A stretch of DNA of 64,000 nt from Chloroflexota bacterium (GCA_009838175.1 VXSB01000040.1:40844-104843); one strand, 5' to 3'; shown: positions 1-9,654, counted from the stretch's first letter. A program made the numbers and translations. Notes: generated by a model from the letters alone, not told the origin.

Positions 1-820
1 CGAATATGGTGGAGCGCTCGCCGAGGAAACGCGCGATCGATTCCGAAAAGAACTCGCGCTCGACCAACCCGTCGTATTCCAATATGTCATCTGGGTCGGC
101 CGATATCTCCGAGGCCAATACGGCGACAGCCTAATCCACCAACGCCCGGTCATCACAGTCGTCCAAGAACGGTTCTGGACATCGATCCAACTTGGCGTAA
201 TCGCCTGGACTTTCGGAACCATCTTAGGCGTGCCGTTAGGGATAGTGTCCGCCGTGCAACGAGGTCGCCCCCTTGACTACCTCGCCAGAGGCATAGCGTT
301 GATCGGACAGGCCGCTCCCGTCTTTTGGGTTGGGATAATGGCGATCCTTATTTTCTCCGGTGAACTGGAATGGTTGCCTTCGGGAACACGAGGCGACGGT
401 TTCGCTGTGAGAAACTACATCCTGCCCTCAATCGTCCTAGGATGGCTACCAGCGGCCGCGTACCTCCGGCTCACGCGATCATCGATGTTGGAGGTCCTTG
501 AATCCGAATATGTCAAGTTCGCCCGCGCAAAGGGGGTCGACTCGGGCTTTGTTATCTGGAAACACGCTTTCCGCAATGCGGTGATTCCGCCACTGACCCT
601 TTCGGGATTGATATTGATTGGGTTCATCAATGGCACCACGGTTATTGAAACGGTGTTTTCGTGGCCTGGACTGGGACGCGTCGCTGTACAGGCTGTGCAA
701 GGCAATGATTTTCCCCTCATATCTGCCATCACGTTCCTCACTGTCGTCCTATACGTCGTCGTCGTGCTGACGATGGATGTTCTTTACGCAATATTGGATC
801 CGAGGATCCGATATGCATAG
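1..820 (+). CDS. ABC transporter permease, DppB type (5' truncated by window edge)
   Basis: Inner-membrane permease of a dipeptide/oligopeptide-type ABC importer. The reading frame is already open at base 2 and continues into the ORF listed from 230, so the ATG-like start at 230 is not the true start; the beginning of the gene lies outside the window. The visible part carries the DppB core: the periplasmic 'GQYGDSLIHQRPV' segment, a membrane helix 'LGVPLGIVSAVQRG', and the cytoplasmic ATPase-coupling loop 'EYVKFARAKGVDSGFVIWKHAFRNAV', followed by 'FSWPGLGRVAVQAV' and the family ending 'YAILDPRIRY'. The DppC-type gene follows 9 bp later, so the two permeases are probably co-transcribed. The binding protein and ATPases of this system are not in the window. 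Substrate unknown. Confidence 0.93.
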   Translation, partial: EYGGALAEETRDRFRKELALDQPVVFQYVIWVGRYLRGQYGDSLIHQRPVITVVQERFWTSIQLGVIAWTFGTILGVPLGIVSAVQRGRPLDYLARGIALIGQAAPVFWVGIMAILIFSGELEWLPSGTRGDGFAVRNYILPSIVLGWLPAAAYLRLTRSSMLEVLESEYVKFARAKGVDSGFVIWKHAFRNAVIPPLTLSGLILIGFINGTTVIETVFSWPGLGRVAVQAVQGNDFPLISAITFLTVVLYVVVVLTMDVLYAILDPRIRYA

Positions 821-829
821 CCATTTGAG

Positions 830-1762
830 ATGACGACCGAATCGCGACAACAAACAATCAGCGACGCCGCGGCGGCGCCGACGGCCGCTGGTCGGCACCA
901 CACGCTGGGTTGGATCGGATACGGTTTCTACATCCTGCGACGCTGGCCGATCATCCCGGCATTGATCATAATCACCCTGTTGATTTGCGCAGTGTTTGCG
1001 CATCAGGTTGCGCCGCACGATCCATATGTCAACAATCTTCTCGACCGCAATACCGCTCCGTTGGCGACCGGCCAGTCGGGTCAGTTTTACTTATTGGGCA
1101 GTGATTTCATCGGGCGTGATTTGCTCAGTCGGATCATTCATGGGGCTCGAATATCGGCGATGGTGGTCGTGGTCTCTATCACCGTCGGCGTCAGCGTCGG
1201 CACAACTTGCGGTCTGCTCGCAGGATACTTCGGCAGGCATATCGACGAGATCATCATGCGCATCGTCGATGTCTGGGCAGCTTTGCCCTTCATCATGCTC
1301 GCGTTGATCGTCGTGAGCATCTTTGGTCAAGACCTTAGGATTCTCATCGCCCTCTTGGCGCTTATCTCATGGCCCGGCGCGGTACGTCTTGTCAGGGCCC
1401 AAACTTTGAGCTTGCGCGAATCCGACTATGTTCAGTTCGCCCGCGTGGCAGGCGCGTCGTCAACCCGCATCCTGCTTCGCCACATTCTCCCCGGAGTGAT
1501 CAATATCGTCGTCGTCAGCGCCACTCTTGGCGTCGGCGGCATTATCCTGACCGAAGCGACGCTGAGCTATCTGGCCGTGGGTATTCCACCACCTACGCCA
1601 GCATGGGGCGCGATGGTCGCCAACGGGCGGGAATACATAGGAGACGCTTGGTGGCTCTCCGCGATCCCGGGCATGGCAATATTCCTCGTCGTAATGGCGG
1701 GAAACTTCCTAGGCGACTGGATGCGGGATCGGTGGGACCCGAATTTGCGGCAGTTGGATTAG
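830..1762 (+). CDS. ABC transporter permease, DppC type
   Basis: Second inner-membrane permease of the same dipeptide-type importer, 310 aa, a normal length for the family. An N-terminal tail is followed by a first helix near residues 40-60 and the typical periplasmic stretch ending in 'LGSDFIGRDLLSRIIHGARI', which is the DppC hallmark. The coupling loop 'ESDYVQFARVAGASSTRILLRHILPG' and the C-terminal 'LSYLAVGIPPPTPAWGAM' and 'GDWMRDRWDPNLRQ' are also standard. It begins 9 bp after the DppB-type gene and is followed by a divergent permease-like fusion gene on the same strand. Confidence 0.93.
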   Translation: MTTESRQQTISDAAAAPTAAGRHHTLGWIGYGFYILRRWPIIPALIIITLLICAVFAHQVAPHDPYVNNLLDRNTAPLATGQSGQFYLLGSDFIGRDLLSRIIHGARISAMVVVVSITVGVSVGTTCGLLAGYFGRHIDEIIMRIVDVWAALPFIMLALIVVSIFGQDLRILIALLALISWPGAVRLVRAQTLSLRESDYVQFARVAGASSTRILLRHILPGVINIVVVSATLGVGGIILTEATLSYLAVGIPPPTPAWGAMVANGREYIGDAWWLSAIPGMAIFLVVMAGNFLGDWMRDRWDPNLRQLD

Positions 1763-1815
1763 TCTGTTTCGACAAACGTCCTGACGATGAAAAACATTTG
1801 AGATTCGTTCGGATC

Positions 1816-3936
1816 ATGGAACCACCCGATGCTCAGACCTCGGATCTAGAACCTCCGGACGGGCCAATAAATCCGTCCAACGCCACGCGGCGTAGCGCCG
1901 TCAAGAATGTGCTATCAGCATTAAATGGTTGGCAGGCAGTACCGGCGTTCATCATCGCTCTCTACCTATTTTTGGGCGTCTTCGGGCCTACATTGGCTCC
2001 ATTCAACCCCGAGATGTCTGACCTCAAACATCGGTTTTGCCCTCCGCTGGCGATCGACGCGTTAACGACATCAATTAGTTCCGCTTCGGATTGCAGTGCG
2101 ACCAATGTTTTCGGGACCGATCAAATCGGCAGAGACATTTTCTCAAGGTTGTTGCACGGAGCCCGGACCTCATTGTGGGTGGTTGGATTGAGCGTCTTCA
2201 CCGGCACTGCCGTAGGAAGTGTTGTGGGGGCAGTGGTTAATGGTTGGCGTCGAAAACTTCGGTTGGTTTCGTACGGGGTAGCGATTTTCACCATCGTCCC
2301 GTTCGCGGTCTTCGTATTCGCTCAACCCCACAGTCTGTACATTTACGGCGTGATCAATTCGGCCGTGGGGAGCAACGCGGTGGATTGGTCAGCTGTGGTG
2401 GCATTGTCGAGTTTCTCAGCAGTGCTGACGTTCGTGCTCGTCGCTGTTGCGTACCGGTATGACGAAGCGTGTCGCGTCTCGTGGGTTTCAGAAGTGGATG
2501 CCGCAGACAGGGCCAGCAGTTTCTGCGAGATTCATCGCAGACAGATTGTTGCTTTGGCGCCTTGGATCGGGTTGGCGGCAATCGCAAATTCCGCGTTGGT
2601 TTTCCTCGGCTCGGGGTCGCAGGCCTATCTGCTCTCAGCGATCACATGGTCGTTCGAATGGGAATATCTGCTTGAGCACATCGGAATGTTCAGCGCATTA
2701 TTGCCGATGGTTTTGTTCCCGATAGCCTTTGTGACATTCGGAGCGTGGTGGTTTGTGCGTCATGTTCGGGATAGGTTCAAAACGATTTCGGAAGTCTCAT
2801 CCGGTTCGGAAGACAAGGTTGATGATGGTGGGGAAGAGCTTGCGATCGACGTTTCCACACCAACCGATAGATGTCCAGACAGCGTTGAATCCGGACCACT
2901 TGGAAACGACGTCTTGATCGATTCCAGTTCGATCGCGAAAAGACGGCGTTGGATCGTGGTCATCATTGCCATCACTGCGGCAATCGCCGCCTTGCGCTTC
3001 GGAGGTGCAGAGGTGGTGCCGGTCGTCAGGGAACTGGCACAAGATAGTTACCAAAGCGCATCAACAGTGTCCCGGCAAGGGTGGGTAGAGGCGTCAAATT
3101 GTGCGACTGAGATGAGTTCAAGAGTGATGACCTTTAGGGCGTTGCCACCTGAAGAGCAGGAGATTAAAGCAAGTCAACGCTGTCTGGAGCTGTACTTCGA
3201 GCATCGAAACGCGCCGACGCACCGATTGACCATCGACTACGCTCTGCAATTCGTGCCGCAAACGTTGACGCTCGCGCTTATCGCCACCGTCGTGTCTACA
3301 GCTGTGTGGGTGGTTACCTCAGCGTCTGCGAACGTCGTGAGAAGGACAATTACTGCTTGCCTCATTCTGGTTGCGTTGCTGGGATTGATGTTGACGTTCG
3401 GATCTGGCGTATGGACCCTGGTCGTCTTGCAGTGGATCGATCCCGTGATTTCGGTGACACACGACAAAAGCATGGCAACCTCAAGAGCTCTCAACATCGT
3501 TCGCGACTTCTCCGTCGCGTTAGGCGTTACCTATCTGATGATAGCGATCTTGAAGCCGAACCTTAGACTGGGAAAAACGGTTCCGAAGATTAACGTTCTA
3601 TCGAATTGGTCTTCTTTTTTCGTTCCGTGCATCCTACACACGTCGGGGTTCCTGATCGTGTTTCACTACCACTTCCCCGCAAATTTCCTGTTTCTCGACG
3701 AACATTTGGGCGTGATCGTTAACCCCTCGGAGGAGGTGTACATTTCATCCCGTTCGCTAGTTCGATATTGGATATGGACCTATTGGTTTGCGCTGATCGG
3801 CTACGCCGCGATAGTTTTAGGCTTTTTCGCGGCGGGGATTTGGGGATTTAGGCGGTTCGTTGCAAGTGACCTATACGGCGTTGACTCAACGCTTGTCAGT
3901 CCAGATAATCCATCTCAGGACGCAGATCCCACCTGA
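1816..3936 (+). CDS. Large permease-like fusion protein (DppC-like half plus DppB-like half)
   Basis: The ORF track opens this frame at 1369, but that part overlaps the DppC gene; ATG 1816 is the first sensible start and gives 706 aa. The N-terminal half has a membrane helix near residues 40-60 and the DppC motif 'FGTDQIGRDIFSRLLHGA', but the coupling loop that normally contacts the ATPase is degenerate ('YRYDEACRVSWVSEVDAAD'). After an acidic, Ser-rich linker near residues 330-375 a second hydrophobic half follows; its 'DYALQFVPQTLTLALIATVV' resembles the start of a DppB-type core. About a dozen membrane helices are likely. Known permeases of this family are about 300 aa and separate. It may be a divergent fused permease or a decaying duplicate that kept its frame. 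Its last 41 bp overlap the convergent sulfatase gene. Confidence 0.72.
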   Translation: MEPPDAQTSDLEPPDGPINPSNATRRSAVKNVLSALNGWQAVPAFIIALYLFLGVFGPTLAPFNPEMSDLKHRFCPPLAIDALTTSISSASDCSATNVFGTDQIGRDIFSRLLHGARTSLWVVGLSVFTGTAVGSVVGAVVNGWRRKLRLVSYGVAIFTIVPFAVFVFAQPHSLYIYGVINSAVGSNAVDWSAVVALSSFSAVLTFVLVAVAYRYDEACRVSWVSEVDAADRASSFCEIHRRQIVALAPWIGLAAIANSALVFLGSGSQAYLLSAITWSFEWEYLLEHIGMFSALLPMVLFPIAFVTFGAWWFVRHVRDRFKTISEVSSGSEDKVDDGGEELAIDVSTPTDRCPDSVESGPLGNDVLIDSSSIAKRRRWIVVIIAITAAIAALRFGGAEVVPVVRELAQDSYQSASTVSRQGWVEASNCATEMSSRVMTFRALPPEEQEIKASQRCLELYFEHRNAPTHRLTIDYALQFVPQTLTLALIATVVSTAVWVVTSASANVVRRTITACLILVALLGLMLTFGSGVWTLVVLQWIDPVISVTHDKSMATSRALNIVRDFSVALGVTYLMIAILKPNLRLGKTVPKINVLSNWSSFFVPCILHTSGFLIVFHYHFPANFLFLDEHLGVIVNPSEEVYISSRSLVRYWIWTYWFALIGYAAIVLGFFAAGIWGFRRFVASDLYGVDSTLVSPDNPSQDADPT

Positions 3937-5425
3937 GAGAATCGGGTGGATCGATGTTCTTCGCCCACGCCTCCATCAACTCCTGCTCGCGCTTCAGTAT
4001 CCGCATCCGTTCCGCGATGTGGTCAGGATCCCAGCCGTCCAAAACCCGATCCATCAACTCATCCCTTACGCCCCTGCAACTCGGATCTTGTGCCCTGTCG
4101 TTAAGTTCGTGGGGATCTTCGGCTAGGTTGAAGAGTTGGGGTTCGAAGCCGTGGTAGTAGTTGAGTTTCCAGTCGCCGGAGCGGACCATGCGGTTTTGGA
4201 CGCCGCCGGGGCGGGCATGGATATCTGCGCCACCGAGGTTTGCGGATATGCCGGAGCCGACGGAGGAGTCGTTCATGCAGTACTCGCTGAAGACGGCGTC
4301 TTTCCAATCGGCAGTGTCCGGGTTATTGATGAGGTCGATGACGCTCATACCGTGGGATTGAGGCAGGGGTTGTGCGCCTGCGGCGTCTAGCATGGTTGCA
4401 GCTAGGTCGAATTGGTCGATTGGGGTGTCGATGACGCGGCCTTCGGCTAGGTGTCCGGGCCATGAGACTATGGCTGGGACGCGGGATGAGTCTTCGTAGA
4501 AGGTCTGCTTCCACCAAAGGCCGTGCTCCCCTACCTGCTCGCCGTGGTCGGAGGTGTAGATGATGATGGTGTTGTCCATGTAGCCGTTGGCGTCAAGGGC
4601 GTCGAGGATTTCGCCGATGAGCTGGTCGGTGCGGTCGCAGAGTGCCCAGTAAGCGATTCGGGAGCGCATGATTTCTTCGTCGGTGACTTCGACGATGCCG
4701 GTGCGCTCTCGCCACCACTGGATGTACGGGTGGCAGTCCTCAATCGGTTCGGTTGGTACGGTCGGCATGGGGACGCGGCCGTCGTATTTGTCGTAGTCGG
4801 CGGCGCGGGCGACGAATGGTTGGTGAGGGAGCATGAGGCCGATGGATAGGCAGAGCGGGGAGTCGTCGAGTCCGGAGCGGCGGGTGATGCCTTTGTTGTT
4901 TATGTAGTCAACCGCCGACTGCGTTACATATTCGTCGTGGACTTCGTAGGCGCTCTGGCCGCGTCCGGAAGCTTCTAAGCTGACGCGTGCAGGCCCAGCG
5001 GTGCCGTGCAACTGTCCGTGGTCTACTGGCCGCGGACTACCGGGGTAGTTGGGGCTGTGGTCGCCAACATACCGTCGGGAGAAGCCGTGGAGCTGATCGA
5101 CGCCGTTGTAGTGCATCCTGCCGATCTGGACCGGATCGTATCCCGCCGCGCCGAGGGAATGGGCATAGGTCGGGACCGCGGAGCTTAGGATCTGGTCGTT
5201 TGTCCAGACCTCGGTCTCAAACGGATATCGGCCCGTAACCAGAGCCGTCCGTGACGGAACGCAGATCGGCGAGCCGCAGTACGCGCCGGTGAAGATCGCA
5301 CCGTTTGCCGCCAATCGGTCGAGATTCGGTGTCTCTAAGACCTGATCCCCGTAGGCACCGATGACCGCTGGATTGTGCTGGTCGGACTGAATGTAGATGA
5401 TGTTGGGGAGTGAATTTTCGGGCAT
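3896..5425 (-). CDS. Sulfatase (arylsulfatase/choline-sulfatase-like, formylglycine type)
   Basis: Hydrolyses sulfate esters of an unidentified organic substrate. The track extends the frame to 5707, inside the upstream ATPase gene; ATG 5425 ('MPENSLPNIIYIQSDQ') starts 10 bp after the ATPase stop and gives 509 aa, normal for the family. Metal-binding D15-Q16 lie in 'QSDQHNP'. The activation motif C-x-P-S-R is 'CVPSR' at residues 55-59, so C55 should be converted to formylglycine. The second metal site is 'YTSDHGEQVGEHG'. No signal peptide is seen, so it is probably cytoplasmic. It is the last gene of the minus-strand operon SBP-DppB-DppC-DppD-DppF, which hints that the importer brings in a sulfated compound (inference). 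No formylglycine-generating enzyme is in the window. Confidence 0.9.
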   Translation of the reverse strand: MPENSLPNIIYIQSDQHNPAVIGAYGDQVLETPNLDRLAANGAIFTGAYCGSPICVPSRTALVTGRYPFETEVWTNDQILSSAVPTYAHSLGAAGYDPVQIGRMHYNGVDQLHGFSRRYVGDHSPNYPGSPRPVDHGQLHGTAGPARVSLEASGRGQSAYEVHDEYVTQSAVDYINNKGITRRSGLDDSPLCLSIGLMLPHQPFVARAADYDKYDGRVPMPTVPTEPIEDCHPYIQWWRERTGIVEVTDEEIMRSRIAYWALCDRTDQLIGEILDALDANGYMDNTIIIYTSDHGEQVGEHGLWWKQTFYEDSSRVPAIVSWPGHLAEGRVIDTPIDQFDLAATMLDAAGAQPLPQSHGMSVIDLINNPDTADWKDAVFSEYCMNDSSVGSGISANLGGADIHARPGGVQNRMVRSGDWKLNYYHGFEPQLFNLAEDPHELNDRAQDPSCRGVRDELMDRVLDGWDPDHIAERMRILKREQELMEAWAKNIDPPDSLRWDLRPEMDYLD

Positions 5426-5435
5426 GGCGGTTCGG

Positions 5436-6446
5436 TTAACTGGCGACTGGAGCACGGTTGGCGATTGGCATTTCGTCATAGAGGTAGCAGCTTGCGACGC
5501 GATCGTCGTTGATCTGGAACGCGGTCGGGTGCTCGTCGTGGCACCTGTCCATGACCTGCGGACAACGATCGGCGAATTTGCATCCGGTAGTTTCGCCAGA
5601 TTCGTCGATTGATAGGACTTCGTCGCCGCCTTCTTCCCATCCGCTATCCGCCCGCATTTGAGGGATCGATTCGACGAGGAGGCGAGTGTACGGGTGTTTG
5701 GGGTCACGGATAACGCGTTCGACGCTGCCCTGCTCTACCACTGAGCCCTTGTACATCACCAGAATATCGTCGCAGATCTGGTAGGCGGTAGTTAGGTCGT
5801 GTGTGACGTAGACGACTGATATGCCGAGGTCTCGGTTGAGGGTTCGGATCGATTCGAGGATGGTTGCTCGGAGTGATGCGTCGACCATTGAGACGGGTTC
5901 GTCGGCGAGGATGATGCGTGGTTTCAGTAGGAGTGCTCGTGCGACCATCATGCGCTGGCGTTGGCCGCCGCTGAGTTGGTGGGGGTAGCGTCCGAGCATT
6001 TCGTCGGGGCGCAATCCTACTGTTTCGAGCGCCTCTCTGATCAGCTGGACCCGCTCATCCCTCGAACTCGCAAGCCCGAACTTTTCGATGGCTACGTGGA
6101 GGAGGTGATCTGCTTTGTAGAAGGGGTTGTAGACCTCGAATGGGTCTTGGAAGATGGGCTGGACTTCGCGTCGGAAGTTTCGACGGTCGTTGCCGGACAT
6201 TCCAGAGACGTCTTGTCCGTCGTAGATGACGTTTCCTAATGTGGGTTTGATGACACCCAAGAGGAGTCTGGCCAAGGTCGTCTTGCCGCTGCCGCTCTCT
6301 CCTGCTACGGCGGTGATTGTCGGTCGATCTGCAGAAATCGCGAAAGTGACATCGTCAACCGCTACAGTGACGTTGGATCGGTTGAAGAGTCCGCCGCCAA
6401 AGACCTTGGTGACGTTTTGGAGTTCGAGAAGGTTAGGCAACTTCAC
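5436..6446 (-). CDS. ABC transporter ATP-binding protein, DppF/OppF type
   Basis: Cytoplasmic ATPase of the dipeptide-type importer, 336 aa. It shows Walker A 'GESGSGKTT', signature 'LSGGQRQRM', Walker B 'IILADEP' and the H-loop 'YVTHDL'. The family's C-terminal oligopeptide-transporter domain is present with its Cys motif 'CKFADRCPQVMDRC', which in relatives binds an FeS cluster. The start overlaps the end of the DppD-type gene by 14 bp, indicating translational coupling. It is the fifth gene of the operon and is followed 10 bp later by the sulfatase. Confidence 0.94.
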   Translation of the reverse strand: MKLPNLLELQNVTKVFGGGLFNRSNVTVAVDDVTFAISADRPTITAVAGESGSGKTTLARLLLGVIKPTLGNVIYDGQDVSGMSGNDRRNFRREVQPIFQDPFEVYNPFYKADHLLHVAIEKFGLASSRDERVQLIREALETVGLRPDEMLGRYPHQLSGGQRQRMMVARALLLKPRIILADEPVSMVDASLRATILESIRTLNRDLGISVVYVTHDLTTAYQICDDILVMYKGSVVEQGSVERVIRDPKHPYTRLLVESIPQMRADSGWEEGGDEVLSIDESGETTGCKFADRCPQVMDRCHDEHPTAFQINDDRVASCYLYDEMPIANRAPVAS

Positions 6447-7533
6447 TGCCCGCCATGGCTACGTCGGGGTCGAAAAGATGGCACATGACGTGACGGTTAT
6501 CGCCAATGTCTGTGTCTTTGGGTTCGAGTTCGTTGCACGGGCCTTCGACTGATGGACACCTCGGGGCGAAGACGCATCCGGGTGGGAGGTCAACCAAGGG
6601 CGGCGGGATGCCGGGGATACCTGTGAGGCGTTCGCGTTTCTCTTCGAGGTCTGGGACGCTGTTGATGAGGAGTTTGGTGTATGGGTGTTTAGGCTCTTCG
6701 ATGATTTGCTGGACAGTGCCGATGTCGACGAGTTTTCCGGCGTACATGACGCCGATACGGTCTGCGAATTGTGCGACTAGTCCCATGTCGTGTCCGATGA
6801 GAATGACTGCAGCACCTGTGTCACGTTGGACGCGGCTCAACGTCATCATTACCTGGCGTTGAACGACAACGTCCAAGGCGCTGGTAGGTTCGTCGGCGAC
6901 GATTACCTTGGGGTTCATGCTGGTGCCGGTGGCGATTGCGACACGTTGCTTCATTCCGCCGCTGAGTTCGTGCGGAAACATTCGGCCAACGTTTTCGCGG
7001 AGTCCGACGCGGAGAAGGAGGTCATAGACGTGACTGCGCAGGTTTTCTTTGGTGTCTTTGATTCCGTGGTCTATGAGGCCGTCGAAGATTTGGTCCTCAA
7101 TGCGCATCACGGGGTTCAATGCATTCATCGCGGATTGGGTGACCAAGGCGATCTCCGCGAGCCGTGCCAAGCGCATCTCTTCGTCGTCGAGCGGGACCAA
7201 ATCCCTGCCGTCGAGGAGGATCTGTCCGCCGTCGATGTAGCCTGGGGCTTTGGTGAGTTTCATCAACGCCATTCCGAGGGTTGTTTTGCCACAACCTGAT
7301 TCGCCGACGAGTGCTAGGCGTTCGCCTTGTTGCAAGGCGAAACTCACGCCGTCTACCGCTTTTACGACTCCTGCTTCGGAGTCGTAATAGACCTTCAGAT
7401 CTTTGACATCGATTGCCGGCAATGAAGAATCGCCCATGCCAGAGCGACGGAGATCATCAACAGTCGTCGGCATTTCGGATCGCGTTGATTGCTCGCGATC
7501 TGCAACGGCGTTAGTGGTTGTTTCTACTGCCAA
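6433..7533 (-). CDS. ABC transporter ATP-binding protein, DppD/OppD type
   Basis: Partner ATPase of the DppF-type protein, 366 aa. After a polar extension of about 40 residues, it has Walker A 'GESGCGKTT', the Q-loop segment 'TQSAMNALNPV', signature 'LSGGMKQRVAIA', Walker B 'VIVADEP' and the C-terminal 'GCVFAPRCPSVEGPC' oligopeptide-transporter motif. It abuts the upstream DppC gene with no gap and overlaps the downstream DppF gene by 14 bp. Substrate specificity lies in the binding protein, not here. Confidence 0.94.
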   Translation of the reverse strand: MAVETTTNAVADREQSTRSEMPTTVDDLRRSGMGDSSLPAIDVKDLKVYYDSEAGVVKAVDGVSFALQQGERLALVGESGCGKTTLGMALMKLTKAPGYIDGGQILLDGRDLVPLDDEEMRLARLAEIALVTQSAMNALNPVMRIEDQIFDGLIDHGIKDTKENLRSHVYDLLLRVGLRENVGRMFPHELSGGMKQRVAIATGTSMNPKVIVADEPTSALDVVVQRQVMMTLSRVQRDTGAAVILIGHDMGLVAQFADRIGVMYAGKLVDIGTVQQIIEEPKHPYTKLLINSVPDLEEKRERLTGIPGIPPPLVDLPPGCVFAPRCPSVEGPCNELEPKDTDIGDNRHVMCHLFDPDVAMAGSEVA

Positions 7534-8538
7534 CTAGAACCGTCTCCGCAACCGCGGGTTGGCCCATTCGTCCATTCCGCGTGACAGCATGAACAATCCG
7601 ATGAAGAGGATGACGATGACGACGATTGGAGGCGACCACCACCACCACCATCCATTGACGAGAGATCCGTACCAGATGTTGTGGTAGATCATCATTCCCA
7701 AGGTGTTGGAACTGAAGTCGCCGAGGCCAAGTGCTTCGAGTCCGATGGAGGCGAGTATGGCGGATGAGACGGCGAGGACGAAGTTTGCGACGATGAAGGG
7801 CATGAGGTTGGGCATCATCTCCTTCAAGATGACTTCTGGGCCGTTCATTCCCGAGAGTCGTGCCATCTCGACGTATGAGCGTTGTTTCATTACCAGGACT
7901 TGGGATCGGACGACTCTAGTGGGGCCAAGCCACGCGAGCATGGCGATGATGAGTGCGAGTTGGATGAAGGTCATCTCTCCTCCTCCGACTTCTCGCCAAG
8001 CGATGGTGATGATGATCAGGATCAATAAACCGGGGATGGTCTGCAAAGTGTCGACGATGAATCGGATTGCTGCGTCTAGGATACCGCCGTAGTAACCGGC
8101 TGCGAAAGCGAGGATGGTGCCGACGACGGTGCCAAGCGACCCGGCGATCAAGCCGATCATGATCGTTTGAGGGATCCCTTGCGAGAAGGAAGCCAGGATG
8201 TCCTTGCCTAGACGGTCGGTGCCTAAAAAGTGTTGACGCTCCTCGTTGTCGTAAGCGAAGCAGAGTTCGCGGGGGTTTTCGGAGCTGTAGCAGGGATGTG
8301 GGTTTTGGAGGGAAGGTCGTTTGTTGGGCGGTGCGAATGCTAGGTCTTTCGCGTCTTCAGGAGCAGTCATCAGGGTTCCGAATGCCCAGAACAGAATGAT
8401 GATTCCAAGTAACACGAACCCGGCGATAATCGACGGGTTCCGCTTCATGTACCGCCACAGTCCGGCGGCTTGGTTCAGCGTGTCGGAAGTGGGGCTACTG
8501 GAGGTTGCCAGCGGTTCTGTGGGTGCTGTGGTGGCCAT
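7534..8538 (-). CDS. ABC transporter permease, DppC type
   Basis: Inner-membrane permease, 334 aa. The N-terminal helix near residues 40-55 is followed by a periplasmic loop that contains two Cys ('PHPCYSSENPRELCFAYD') and ends in 'FLGTDRLGKDILASFSQGIP', the DppC motif. The coupling loop is 'RSYVEMARLSGMNGPEVILKEMMPN'. The C-terminal region has 'GLEALGLGDF' and a tryptophan-rich helix entry 'NGWWWWWSPP'. Close relatives of this variant occur again at 50915, so the two operons share a DppC subtype with the extra Cys loop. It sits 3 bp after the DppB gene and abuts the DppD gene. Confidence 0.93.
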   Translation of the reverse strand: MATTAPTEPLATSSSPTSDTLNQAAGLWRYMKRNPSIIAGFVLLGIIILFWAFGTLMTAPEDAKDLAFAPPNKRPSLQNPHPCYSSENPRELCFAYDNEERQHFLGTDRLGKDILASFSQGIPQTIMIGLIAGSLGTVVGTILAFAAGYYGGILDAAIRFIVDTLQTIPGLLILIIITIAWREVGGGEMTFIQLALIIAMLAWLGPTRVVRSQVLVMKQRSYVEMARLSGMNGPEVILKEMMPNLMPFIVANFVLAVSSAILASIGLEALGLGDFSSNTLGMMIYHNIWYGSLVNGWWWWWSPPIVVIVILFIGLFMLSRGMDEWANPRLRRRF

Positions 8539-8541
8539 GCC

Positions 8542-9555
8542 CTATGCAGATGAGTAGCTGATTCTGGGATCGAGCAGGGGGTAGATGACGTCGATCACGA
8601 GCATTGCAAAGGCGATGGCTAGGACGATGATGAATACGACGCCTTGGATGACGAAGTAGTCGAATCCTGTGATTGCTTCGTATAGGACTCTGCCAATCCC
8701 TGGATAACCGAATATCCGCTCCACTAATATCGCACCAGAAACGACGTGTGGGAGGGTTAATGCCAGCGCGGTCGTCTGAGGCAGTACGGCGTTGCGGACA
8801 GCGTAGCGAAAGAAAGCTCTAGCTTTGGTCAGACCTTTGGCTTCTGCTTGCAGCATGTAGTCCTCGCCCTGCATCGTGATCATCATTGATCGCATTCCAA
8901 GTGCCCAGAAGCCGATCGACGCCAGAACGATGGACAGGGCAGGTAGGAGCGAGTGTTTGAACACCTCCCACAGGAACCCGAAGTCGCTCCAATCTGGCAG
9001 TGTCGTAGGCGCGTAGCCGCCACCTAACGGGAGCAGTTTGGCTTGGAATGCCAAGAGCCAGATCAGTATCAGGCCCAGAAGGTAGTAAGGAACAGCGGCA
9101 AGGAGAAAGAATGGTGGAAGGATGAGTTCAAATGCTGCTTTGGGTCCGTGCTGCCAAGCCAAAACTGCACCGCCGAGGGTTCCGACAACAAAGGCTAGAA
9201 GAGTAGAGGTCACCAGCAAGCCGATCGACCATGGCATCGCTTGGTTGATGAGTTCGCTGACGCGCGTAGGGTATTTGGTGATCGATTCTCCGAAATCGAA
9301 TCTGACGGCGGTTGAGAGATATGTCAGATATTGAAGGACTAACGGACGATCCAGTCCGAATTTGGCGTTGTAGGTTTCGATGAGGGCTGCGTAATCTTCG
9401 GCTCGCGTCGTCACACCCTCGGCTGCGAGCAACTCAAGGCGGGTGGCAATCGGGTCTTGACCGGTGAATCTGGGGAGAAAGAAGTTGAACGATGTGGCGA
9501 CAAAAATTACAGCCACGAACATTCCGATCCGTCTCGCCAGATAATCTACGGTCAT
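8542..9555 (-). CDS. ABC transporter permease, DppB type
   Basis: Inner-membrane permease, 337 aa, with the family's first helix, the 'FFLPRFTGQDPI' loop and 'YLSTAVRFDFGESI' before the core. The coupling loop 'GEDYMLQAEAKGLTKARAFFRYAVRNA' and 'ILVERIFGYPGIGRVLYEAI' are intact, and the protein ends in the usual 'YPLLDPRISY'. It is the second gene of the operon; a 172-bp gap with a long hairpin separates it from the binding-protein gene upstream, and the DppC gene follows after 3 bp. Confidence 0.93.
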   Translation of the reverse strand: MTVDYLARRIGMFVAVIFVATSFNFFLPRFTGQDPIATRLELLAAEGVTTRAEDYAALIETYNAKFGLDRPLVLQYLTYLSTAVRFDFGESITKYPTRVSELINQAMPWSIGLLVTSTLLAFVVGTLGGAVLAWQHGPKAAFELILPPFFLLAAVPYYLLGLILIWLLAFQAKLLPLGGGYAPTTLPDWSDFGFLWEVFKHSLLPALSIVLASIGFWALGMRSMMITMQGEDYMLQAEAKGLTKARAFFRYAVRNAVLPQTTALALTLPHVVSGAILVERIFGYPGIGRVLYEAITGFDYFVIQGVVFIIVLAIAFAMLVIDVIYPLLDPRISYSSA

Positions 9556-9654
9556 CTCATTAACACTTCGCCGTATTGCGTCCCGATACGCGCCGATTCC
9601 AAGTTAACAGAACTGACCGGCGTGACAGGATGCCAGTCGGGAGATTGCGACTAG

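Noticed and set aside
1369-1815. Upstream part of the 855-aa frame as an N-terminal domain of the permease-like fusion
   Set aside because: It overlaps the clearly real DppC gene in another frame and is Arg-rich without any family match; ATG 1816 is the better start.
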